Source of the DNA: Afipia sp.
Lineage (GTDB): Bacteria; Pseudomonadota; Alphaproteobacteria; Rhizobiales; Xanthobacteraceae
Assembly (NCBI GenBank): GCA_020056155.1
Contig: JAGVII010000424.1
Coordinates: 1-6,047 of the forward strand
Reading direction: 5' to 3'
Length of the DNA stretch: 6,047 nt
In this document: positions 1-6,047 of the stretch, piece by piece
How the letters are laid out: every line of letters starts with the position of its first letter
Numbering within the stretch: position 1 is the first letter of the stretch
Made by a program: the position numbers and the translations under genes
Notes under the pieces: generated by a model
Told to the model about the DNA's origin: nothing
The model's database searches: none
What the model saw: only the letters and a program-made list of their open reading frames with translations

Positions 1-1
1 C

Positions 2-334
2 GTGTTCGGCAGCTACTCCCACATCGCGTACAACGGCAACGCGACCGCGGCGTTCTGCGCCATGTTCACCGCACTGTCTCCGAAGTCGAACGGATTCACA
101 TGCAATCCGGACTTCGATATCTGGCAGGTCGGCACGCGGACGGCATGGACTCCCGTCAAGAACCTGACGTTCGGCGTGGAAGTCATGTACACGGTGCTCG
201 ACCAGTCCCATACCGGCTCGCAGACGCTGACAAATCCAGGCGCACTGACCGGCACGTTCAAGCCGACCGCCGTTTATGACTTCAAGGATCAGGGCCTGAT
301 CTCGGGGACCGTCGGCGTCCGACGCACATTCTGA
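2..334 (+). CDS. Outer-membrane porin, alphaproteobacterial Porin_2-like (3' end only)
   Basis: This is the last 110 codons of a gene whose 5' part lies left of the window; the in-frame GTG at position 2 is simply an internal codon. The fragment looks like the end of a beta-barrel porin: alternating polar and hydrophobic strands (around residues 40-65 and 85-110), a Gly/Asn/Thr-rich loop between them, and a C-terminal phenylalanine directly before the TGA, the usual signal for outer-membrane insertion by the BAM complex. Two cysteines (fragment residues 19 and 34, the second in TCNPDF) flank an exposed loop, a pattern I associate with porins of Bradyrhizobium and relatives, where a disulfide is plausible. 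Such porins form trimeric channels for small hydrophilic solutes. The gene converges on the DTW gene. The family call is fairly sure; the substrate is unknown. Confidence 0.82.
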   Translation: MFGSYSHIAYNGNATAAFCAMFTALSPKSNGFTCNPDFDIWQVGTRTAWTPVKNLTFGVEVMYTVLDQSHTGSQTLTNPGALTGTFKPTAVYDFKDQGLISGTVGVRRTF

Positions 335-350
335 ACGGCACGCATCGGAC
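317..350 (-). terminator. Imperfect hairpin between convergent gene ends; candidate terminator without U-tract
   Basis: Bases 317-326 and 341-350 are inverted repeats. In the - strand transcript they can form a 10-pair stem (eight Watson-Crick pairs plus two G-U wobbles, at 344/323 and 341/326) with a loop of about 14 bases, starting 6 bases after the DTW-gene stop codon. In the + strand transcript the same arms give six pairs, a C-A mismatch and two more pairs, overlapping the last porin codons. A competing small hairpin (311-315 with 319-323) sits inside the left arm. Neither direction is followed by a run of U, so a classic intrinsic terminator is not supported. It may be a weak or factor-assisted terminator, an mRNA 3'-end stabiliser, or chance in GC-rich DNA. 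Confidence 0.27.
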
Positions 351-356
351 GAGCGC

Positions 357-1112
357 TTACGACGCGCGCGCGCCCTTGCCCCGCCGGTTTTCCGGACGCC
401 GATAATCGCGCTTCTTCGGTTTCGGCGCGAGTTCAGGCATCTCCGACTGAACCGCGCGATACTGGGTCAGCATCCGCTGGAACGTCGCATTGAGTTCTGT
501 CTCGATCTCGGGGCGTCCTTCGAGCCTGGAGAGCACCATGCCCGCGGCCTCGATGGTGGACAGTCCGTCGCGCCGGGGCTCCTTGCGAAGCTTGCCATAG
601 AGTGACGGCTGCGCCGGTCCGAGGATGATGCGCCGGCATTTCAGCATCCACGCATTGCGCCACCACAGCGCCTTGGCCTGGCTCCACGTCCCGTCGAGCA
701 GCACAACGCCCTCGATGTCCTTCAGGATCGAGCGCTGGCTGTCCTCGATCTCCCCCTTGCGGTCGATCGCGACCAGATCGCGTTCGGTCGCGAGATCGGC
801 GACTTTCGCCGACCCGAGGTAGAGAACCGCCCAGTCGAGCGGATCGACGGAGCGGCCCAGCGCCTTGGACAGGCTCGGCCACGACAGGCCGATCTTGTGG
901 GTCACTTTCTGGAAATGCTGCGCCGTCAGCCGCGCCGTGCCGAGCGCCCTGTCCTGCTCCTGCGGATGCTGCAGGATCAGCAGTTCGATCCGGTTGGCGA
1001 TCGGCGTGACGCTGTCGCAGATGCACAGCGGCAGCGGCTTGCCGCAGCGGGGGCACTCTTCGATCTCTTCCGGCGCATCGGCGCCCGGCCTGGCTTTGGC
1101 GGCTTTTGACAT
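357..1112 (-). CDS. DTW-domain protein, predicted tRNA-uridine aminocarboxypropyltransferase (TapT-like)
   Basis: A complete 251-residue protein (ATG 1112-1110, TAA 359-357). The DTW domain is clear: an N-terminal zinc-ribbon-like cysteine cluster C20-x2-C23-x6-C30-x-C32, then LQHPQE (47-52), GTARLT (58-63), the signature DGTW (140-143) followed by SQAKALW, LRKEP (175-179) and LSTIEA (184-189). In Escherichia coli the family member TapT (YfiP) transfers the 3-amino-3-carboxypropyl group from S-adenosylmethionine to uridine 47 of tRNA, making acp3U; the same role in the cytoplasm is inferred here. Length is close to the usual size. The C-terminal tail (231-251) has 10 Lys/Arg in 21 residues and could help bind tRNA. 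No convincing Shine-Dalgarno sequence precedes the ATG. The gene starts 37 bases after the RND permease stop on the same strand, so cotranscription is possible. Family confidence is high; the exact modified position is inferred. Confidence 0.9.
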   Translation of the reverse strand: MSKAAKARPGADAPEEIEECPRCGKPLPLCICDSVTPIANRIELLILQHPQEQDRALGTARLTAQHFQKVTHKIGLSWPSLSKALGRSVDPLDWAVLYLGSAKVADLATERDLVAIDRKGEIEDSQRSILKDIEGVVLLDGTWSQAKALWWRNAWMLKCRRIILGPAQPSLYGKLRKEPRRDGLSTIEAAGMVLSRLEGRPEIETELNATFQRMLTQYRAVQSEMPELAPKPKKRDYRRPENRRGKGARAS

Positions 1113-1119
1113 GAGCCCG

Positions 1120-1148
1120 GCTATACGCTGCGCACCAGATCACGGCAA
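1120..1148 (-). promoter_or_regulatory. Weak candidate promoter for the DTW gene
   Basis: In the 37-base gap between the mdtC-like stop and the DTW ATG, the - strand reads TTGCCG (1148-1143), a 17-base spacer, then TATAGC (1125-1120). Each box matches the sigma-70 consensus at four of six positions and the spacing is ideal. The -10 box ends only 7 bases before the ATG, so a transcript starting here would be leaderless or nearly so, which would fit the missing Shine-Dalgarno sequence. Matches this partial arise often by chance, so this is a suggestion only; read-through from the efflux genes is the alternative. Confidence 0.2.
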
Positions 1149-1149
1149 C

Positions 1150-4100
1150 CTATTCGGCGGGCGCAGCCTGCGGCAGCGGCCTCGGCCTCTCACGTCCTCG
1201 CAAGCGGTCGATCAGCAGGTAAATGACCGGCGTCGTGTAGAGCGTCAGGATCTGGGACACGATCAGCCCGCCGATAATGGTGATGCCGAGCGGCCTGCGC
1301 AGTTCGGTCCCCGGCCCGGTGGCCATCACCAGCGGAACCGCCGCCAGCAGCGCGGCCATGGTGGTCATCAGGATGGGCCGGAAGCGCGCGAGGCAGGCTT
1401 CGAAGATCGCCTCCTCCGAGTCCAGGCCGCGCCGCCGTTCCCCTTCGAGGGCGAAGTCGACGATCATGATGCCGTTCTTCTTCACGATCCCGATCAGAAG
1501 GATGATGCCGATAAACGCGATCACGGTGAGCGGCGTGTTGGTGAGTTGCAGCGCCAGCAGCGCACCCAGCCCCGCAGACGGCAACGTCGAAATGATCGTC
1601 AGCGGGTGCACGAGGCTTTCGTACAGAACGCCCAGAACGATGTAGACGGCGATCAGCGCGCCGAGGATGAGCAGCGGCTGCTTGCCCGCGGTCTTCTGGC
1701 TGTCGGCGGCATTGCCCGCGAACTCGCCCCGGATGCCTTCCGGCATGTGCAGTTCCTCGACCGCACGCAGGATGTTGTCGGTGGCGGTCTGCAGCGGGAC
1801 GCCATCGGGAACATTGAACGAGATCGTGTTCGAGGGGAACGAGCCCTGATGGTACACGGAGAGCGGCGACAGGCCGCGCTCCATCCGGACGACCGCCGAC
1901 AGCGGCACCTGCGCGTCGCCCGCACCGGCTACGTAAATCTTGTCCAGCGAGGACGGATCGCCCTGCAAGCGCTGCTCGGTTTCCAGAATGACCTGATACT
2001 GGTTTCGCTGGGTGTAGATGATCGAGATTTGCCGCTGCGAGAAAGCGTTGTTCAGCGCGTTGTCGATATCCTGAGCCTGCACGCCGAGGCTGGCCGCCCT
2101 CTTCCTGTCGATGGTGAGGTTGAGCGCCAAGCCCGATGCTTCGCGGTCGCTGGAAATATCCGTGATGCCTTCGACGCTTTCCAGCTTCTTCGCCACGATC
2201 GGCGCCCATTTCGACAGAAGCGCGAGATCGGCGCTGATCAGCGTGTACTGATAGTTGGAGTCGCTCTGGCGTCCGCCGGTCCGCAGATCCTGCGCGGCGA
2301 ACATGAACAGGCGAATGCCGGGCACCGTCCCGAGCTTTCGCCTCAGCCGATCGATCACCTGCTGGGTGCTCAATCCGTCGCGCTCCGCGGGCTCCTTGAG
2401 ACTGATGAACATGCGGCCGGTGTTGGAACCGCCGAATCCGCTGCTGCTTCCGAGGCTGGACCCGATTCCGGCGACGGCAGGATCGGCCATGACGATATCC
2501 GCCACCCGCTGCTGCAGGCCGAGCATCGCCTGAAACGAGACGTCGGGCGAAGCGCGCGTCGCGCCGATCACAAGACCGCTGTCGTCCTGCGGGAAATATC
2601 CCTTCGGCGTTTTGATGTAGAGGGTGACCGTCAGTGCGATGGTCGCGAAGAACACCAGCAGCGTCAAAAATGGAAAGCGCAGCACGACATGCAGCGTCCG
2701 CTCATAGAACCGGACCATCCGCGACAGGTTGCCTTCGACCAGCCGGTCGAACCATGTCGCATCCGGCGAGACCGTGGTCTTGATATAGTGCGCGCAGATC
2801 ATCGGCGTCACGGTCAGCGACACCACCATGGACACCAGAATGGCGAACGTCAGGGTCAGCGAGAACTCGCGGAACAGGCGGCCGACGATCCCGTCCATGA
2901 AAATCAGCGGAATGAATGCCGCCACCAGCGAAATACTGATCGAGAGCACGGTGAAGCCGATCTGCTTCGCGCCCAGCAGCGCCGCCTGATAAGGCTTCAT
3001 GCCATCCTCGAGATTGCGGTACATGTTCTCGATCATGACGATAGCGTCGTCGACCACGAAGCCGACGCACACCGCGAGCGCCATCAGCGACAGGTTGTTG
3101 ATCGAGAACCCCGCGACCCACATCATTGCGCATGTGCCCGCCAGCGCCAGCGGCACGGAAATGCCCGCAGCGATGGTCGGCGTCGTCCGGCGCACGAACA
3201 CGAACACCACGAGCATCACGAGAACCACGGTCGCGCCCAGCGTCCACTCCATGTCCTCGACATTGGCCCGGATGGTTCCGGTGCGGTCGGAGAGAATTGA
3301 AATCTCGACTCCGCCGGGAATCCATCGCTTCAGCTCGGGCAACAGCGCCTTGACGCGATCCACCGTCTCGATGACGTTGGCGTCCTGCTGCTTGGTGATA
3401 AGGATGAGAACCGCGGGCTGCTTGTTGAACCATGCAATGGAGCGGCTGTTGCGCGTCGCATCGCTGACATCGGCCACATCCGACAGCCGCACGAAGTTGC
3501 CGTTCGCAGCCTTGATAACGATGTCGCGGAACTGTTTGGCGGTCCGCATCTGCGGATTGGTGGCGATGGTTTCGCTCAGCGTCGAGCCGTTGAACGCGCC
3601 GACGGGACCAATGGCATTGGCGTTGATGATGGCGGTCCGCACATCGTCGCTGGCGATTCCGGCCGTGGCCAGCGCGCTCGGATTGAGTTGAATCCGCACC
3701 GCGGGCTGGTCCGCGCCGCTCACCGTCGCCTCGCCGACGCCGGGAACCTGCGAAATGCGCTGATTGATGACCGTATCGGCGATGTCGTAGATCGCGCTCG
3801 GCAACATGGTCTTCGAGGTCAGCGCGATGATCAGAACGGGAGACGCGGCCGGATTGGCTTTGCGGAACCGCGGCATGCTCGGCAGATCGGTGGGCAGGTC
3901 CGCCAGCGAGGCATTGATCGCGGCCTGCACGTCACGCGCGGCGCGGTCGATGTCGCGGCCGATGGCGAACTGAAGCGAAATGCTGGTCGAGCCGAGCGAA
4001 CTGCTGGACGTGATCTGGTCGAGGCCGGCGATCTCGCCGAGCCGCCGCTCCAGCGGCGCGGCCACGGTCGAGGCCATGACGGTCGGATCGGCGCCGGGGC

Positions 4101-4254
4101 GCGAGGCCGAGACGCGGATCGACGGAAAATCGACCGACGGAATGCTTGCGACCGGCAGGAAATTGTAGGCGACCGCTCCGACCAGAAACAGGCCGATCGC
4201 CAGCAACGTGGTGCCGACAGGCCTGCGGATAAATGGTTCGGAGATCGAGGGCAT
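1150..4254 (-). CDS. mdtC: RND (HAE1) multidrug efflux permease, MdtC/MuxC-like subunit
   Basis: A complete 1034-residue inner-membrane drug/proton antiporter (ATG 4254-4252, TAG 1152-1150), of normal length for the family. A short cytoplasmic start (EPFIRRPV) leads into TM1 (about 14-33); a periplasmic porter domain follows (about 34-334), then TM2-TM6 (about 335-485), TM7 (526-546), the second porter/docking region (about 550-858) and TM8-TM12 (860-1015). The proton-relay residues are present: D402-D403 in TM4 (GFVVDDAIVMIEN) and K926 in TM10 (GIVKKN), matching AcrB D407, D408 and K940. MdtC-like signatures include TSSSSLGST (82-90), RKANP (131-135), QDLRTGGRQS (655-664) and NQYQVILE (751-758). 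In E. coli MdtC assembles with MdtB as an MdtB2C heterotrimer and works with adaptor MdtA and TolC. The MdtB-like gene lies 2 bases upstream, as expected for that pair. The substrate cannot be read from sequence; the symbol is by family resemblance. Confidence 0.93.
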   Translation of the reverse strand: MPSISEPFIRRPVGTTLLAIGLFLVGAVAYNFLPVASIPSVDFPSIRVSASRPGADPTVMASTVAAPLERRLGEIAGLDQITSSSSLGSTSISLQFAIGRDIDRAARDVQAAINASLADLPTDLPSMPRFRKANPAASPVLIIALTSKTMLPSAIYDIADTVINQRISQVPGVGEATVSGADQPAVRIQLNPSALATAGIASDDVRTAIINANAIGPVGAFNGSTLSETIATNPQMRTAKQFRDIVIKAANGNFVRLSDVADVSDATRNSRSIAWFNKQPAVLILITKQQDANVIETVDRVKALLPELKRWIPGGVEISILSDRTGTIRANVEDMEWTLGATVVLVMLVVFVFVRRTTPTIAAGISVPLALAGTCAMMWVAGFSINNLSLMALAVCVGFVVDDAIVMIENMYRNLEDGMKPYQAALLGAKQIGFTVLSISISLVAAFIPLIFMDGIVGRLFREFSLTLTFAILVSMVVSLTVTPMICAHYIKTTVSPDATWFDRLVEGNLSRMVRFYERTLHVVLRFPFLTLLVFFATIALTVTLYIKTPKGYFPQDDSGLVIGATRASPDVSFQAMLGLQQRVADIVMADPAVAGIGSSLGSSSGFGGSNTGRMFISLKEPAERDGLSTQQVIDRLRRKLGTVPGIRLFMFAAQDLRTGGRQSDSNYQYTLISADLALLSKWAPIVAKKLESVEGITDISSDREASGLALNLTIDRKRAASLGVQAQDIDNALNNAFSQRQISIIYTQRNQYQVILETEQRLQGDPSSLDKIYVAGAGDAQVPLSAVVRMERGLSPLSVYHQGSFPSNTISFNVPDGVPLQTATDNILRAVEELHMPEGIRGEFAGNAADSQKTAGKQPLLILGALIAVYIVLGVLYESLVHPLTIISTLPSAGLGALLALQLTNTPLTVIAFIGIILLIGIVKKNGIMIVDFALEGERRRGLDSEEAIFEACLARFRPILMTTMAALLAAVPLVMATGPGTELRRPLGITIIGGLIVSQILTLYTTPVIYLLIDRLRGRERPRPLPQAAPAE

Positions 4255-4256
4255 CT

Positions 4257-6047
4257 TTATTGGACGCCCTCCGTGGCTCCCGCGATCGGTGGCGACGGCT
4301 TGCCGGGCTCATCCGGCGGCACCGCCGCTTCGATCCGGCGGTTGATCCGGTCAAGGGCGAGATAGATCACCGGCGTGGTGTAGAGCGTCAGGATTTGCGA
4401 CACAATCAGGCCGCCGATGATCGAGACGCCGAGCGGAAACCGCAGCTCGGACCCCGTCCCGCTCTCGAGCGCCAATGGCAAGGCGCCGAACAGCGCGGCC
4501 AGCGTTGTCATCATGATCGGGCGGAACCGCAGCAGGCACGCCTTCACGATGGCATCGTAAGCCGACAGGCCCTGATGCCGCTCCGCTTCGAGCGCGAAGT
4601 CGATCATCATGATCGCGTTCTTTTTCACGATGCCCATGAGGAGAATGATGCCGATCAGGCCGATCACGGACAGGTCCTGCCCGCAGAGGATCAGCGCCAG
4701 GATCGCGCCGACGCCCGCCGACGGCAGCGTCGACAGAATGGTGATCGGATGGATGTAGCTTTCGTACAGCACGCCGAGCACGATGTAGATCGTCACCAGC
4801 GCGGCGAGGATCAGCCACGGCTGTCCCGACAGCGACTTGGCGAACTCGGCGGCGTCGCCCGAATACAGGCCGACAATGTTTCCCGGCATGCCGATGCGCT
4901 TCTCGATCTCCGCGACGCGCTCAACGGCATCGCCGAGCGCCTCGCCCGGCGCGAGATTGAACGACAGCGAGACCGACGGAAACTGCGACTGATGCGAGAT
5001 CGACAGCGGCGCGGTCGTTCGCACGATGCTGGCCACGGCATCGATCGGCACCTGCGCGTTGGGCGCCCCTGACGCACCGGCGGCCCCCGGCACATACAGT
5101 TTCGACAGCACCGACGGATCGCGCTGATACTCCGGCAGCGCTTCGAGCACGACGCGATACTGGTTGGCCTGGCCGAAAATCGTTGAAATCTGGCGCTGGG
5201 CGAAGGCGTCGTTCAGCGTGTCGTTGACGGCCTGCACCGAGACACCGAGCTGGCCCGCGCGCTGGCGGTCGACATTGATCAACGCGCGCAGACCGCCCTC
5301 CTGCCCATCCGACGACACATCGCGGAACAGCGGATCGCGCCGCATCTCCTCCACGAGCTTGTTCGACCATTCGATGACGGAGGCAGCATCGGTGCCGTTC
5401 AAGGTGTACTGATACTGCGACCGGCTGGCACGCGTACTGATCTGGACATCCTGCACCGCCTGGAAATAAACCGTCATGCCGGGAATGGCGGCCACACGCT
5501 GTTTCAACCGCGCGATCACCGCGGCGATATCCGTGTCGCGCTCGCCGCGCGGCTTCAGCGTCAGGACAAGACGGCCGACATTGGTGGTCGGGTTGACCGA
5601 TCCGGCTCCAATCACCGAGACAACGCCGACAATGTCAGGATCGGCCTTGATGGCATCGGCGACCTGGGTTTGCCGCAACCGCATGTCCGCGAAGGACACT
5701 TGAGGGCCGGCTTCTGTCACGGCCGTGATCGATGCCGTATCCTGCAGCGGAAGGAAACCCTTCGGCGCGACAACATAAAGTGCGAGCGTCGCGATGATGG
5801 TCAGGAAGGTCACAAACAGCGTCGCACGCTGGTGCCGCAACACCACCAGCAGGGTGCGTTCGTAAAAGGCAACCATCCTGTCGATCCAGCCGCTGACCGT
5901 GGCCAGACCGGGAACCTTGAATTCCTCGTGATGCATCTTCAGCAGCCGCGAGCACATCATCGGCGTCAGGGTCAGCGACACGACCGCCGATGTGACGACG
6001 GCAATTGTCAGCGTCAGCGCGAACTCCCGGAACATGCGCCCGACCAG
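4257..6047 (-). CDS. mdtB: RND (HAE1) multidrug efflux permease, MdtB/MuxB-like subunit (5' end missing)
   Basis: The last 596 codons of a second RND permease; the reading frame is open through position 6047, where it reads LVGR before MFREFALTL. The equivalent site in the neighbouring paralogue is about residue 456, so roughly the first 455 residues, including the TM4 aspartate pair, lie outside the window. The ATG at 6035 is internal, not the start. Visible parts, counting from that Met: TM6 (about 10-28), TM7 (68-88), the large periplasmic region (about 90-405) and TM8-TM12 (407-560), with the TM10 proton-relay lysine K472 in GIVKKNAIMMIDFA. ANQYRVVLE (289-297), APLSISHQSQFP (342-353) and YESYIHPITILSTLPSAG (424-441) resemble MdtB. 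The protein ends in a Pro-rich cytoplasmic tail and TAA (4259-4257). In E. coli MdtB2C the two subunits are reported to be functionally non-equivalent; that division of labour is inferred here, not seen. Confidence 0.93.
   Translation of the reverse strand: MVGRMFREFALTLTIAVVTSAVVSLTLTPMMCSRLLKMHHEEFKVPGLATVSGWIDRMVAFYERTLLVVLRHQRATLFVTFLTIIATLALYVVAPKGFLPLQDTASITAVTEAGPQVSFADMRLRQTQVADAIKADPDIVGVVSVIGAGSVNPTTNVGRLVLTLKPRGERDTDIAAVIARLKQRVAAIPGMTVYFQAVQDVQISTRASRSQYQYTLNGTDAASVIEWSNKLVEEMRRDPLFRDVSSDGQEGGLRALINVDRQRAGQLGVSVQAVNDTLNDAFAQRQISTIFGQANQYRVVLEALPEYQRDPSVLSKLYVPGAAGASGAPNAQVPIDAVASIVRTTAPLSISHQSQFPSVSLSFNLAPGEALGDAVERVAEIEKRIGMPGNIVGLYSGDAAEFAKSLSGQPWLILAALVTIYIVLGVLYESYIHPITILSTLPSAGVGAILALILCGQDLSVIGLIGIILLMGIVKKNAIMMIDFALEAERHQGLSAYDAIVKACLLRFRPIMMTTLAALFGALPLALESGTGSELRFPLGVSIIGGLIVSQILTLYTTPVIYLALDRINRRIEAAVPPDEPGKPSPPIAGATEGVQ
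4267..4272 (-). promoter_or_regulatory. Shine-Dalgarno-like site for the mdtC-like gene, inside the mdtB-like 3' end
   Basis: On the - strand GGAGGG (4272-4267) lies 12 bases before the ATG at 4254, within the last codons of the mdtB-like gene. The spacing is somewhat longer than ideal. The upstream stop and the downstream ATG are separated by only two bases (TAA-AG-ATG), so ribosomes finishing the first gene could reinitiate on the second. This arrangement suits two subunits needed in a fixed ratio. Coupling is inferred from spacing. Confidence 0.55.

Noticed and set aside
433..1143. Alternative - strand open frame of 236 codons overlapping the DTW gene
   Set aside because: Its translation is low-complexity Arg/Ala/Gly-rich, while the frame at 357-1112 carries all DTW motifs in order.
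1113..1149. A terminator between the mdtC-like gene and the DTW gene
   Set aside because: I found no stable inverted repeat followed by a U-run in these 37 bases.
865..3300. An 811-codon open frame on the + strand, antisense to the DTW gene start and the mdtC-like gene
   Set aside because: Its product is almost entirely Arg, Asp, His, Gln and Ala runs with no fold or membrane pattern, as expected from the complement of high-GC codons. The opposite strand encodes a full, well-conserved permease.
3688..5072. Long + strand open frames (3688-4365 and 4233-5072) antisense to the two permease genes
   Set aside because: Same Arg/Asp/His-rich shadow composition; both lie over conserved RND coding sequence and one bridges the permease gene junction.
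4257..6035. Treating the ATG at 6035 as the true start of the MdtB-like gene, giving a naturally short permease
   Set aside because: The frame continues upstream to the window edge with LVGR, which matches the VGR-x-FREF segment inside the full-length neighbour; the shortness is due to the window boundary.
1..6047. A novel defence, mobile or RNA-based system
   Set aside because: All coding space is occupied by recognisable housekeeping or accessory families; no repeats, transposase, phage genes or structured intergenic DNA are visible.

Overview
The window is high-GC DNA whose gene content suggests an alphaproteobacterium of the Bradyrhizobium/Rhodopseudomonas/Nitrobacter/Afipia group (Nitrobacteraceae). 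The best clue is the porin fragment at the left edge, which carries the two-cysteine loop ending in TCNPDF and the terminal aromatic residue I associate with porins of that group. The assignment rests on recalled family features, not on a search.

Layout from left to right: (1) the 3' end of an outer-membrane porin gene on the + strand (2-334); (2) convergent with it, separated by only 22 bases, a complete DTW-domain gene on the - strand (357-1112), predicted to be a tRNA-uridine aminocarboxypropyltransferase of the TapT type; (3) a complete RND-family inner-membrane efflux permease on the - strand (1150-4254), closest in sequence features to MdtC/MuxC; (4) a second RND permease on the - strand (4257-6047), closest to MdtB/MuxB, which lacks its N-terminal part because it runs off the right edge. 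Coding density is nearly complete: the only non-coding stretches are 335-356, 1113-1149 and 4255-4256.

The - strand reads mdtB-like, then 2 bases, then mdtC-like, then 37 bases, then the DTW gene. The two permeases are almost certainly one translationally coupled transcription unit encoding the two non-identical subunits of a heterotrimeric proton-driven drug pump. A membrane-fusion (periplasmic adaptor) gene would be expected upstream, beyond position 6047, and is not visible. Whether the DTW gene is cotranscribed or has its own weak promoter in the 37-base gap cannot be settled from sequence.

I found no RNA gene, CRISPR array, insertion sequence, attachment site or origin. I see no evidence of a previously undescribed system. 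The findings are modest: an imperfect hairpin shared by the convergent gene ends, the trailing DTW gene with a strongly basic tail, short exact repeats between the two permease paralogues, and a loop-length difference between them.
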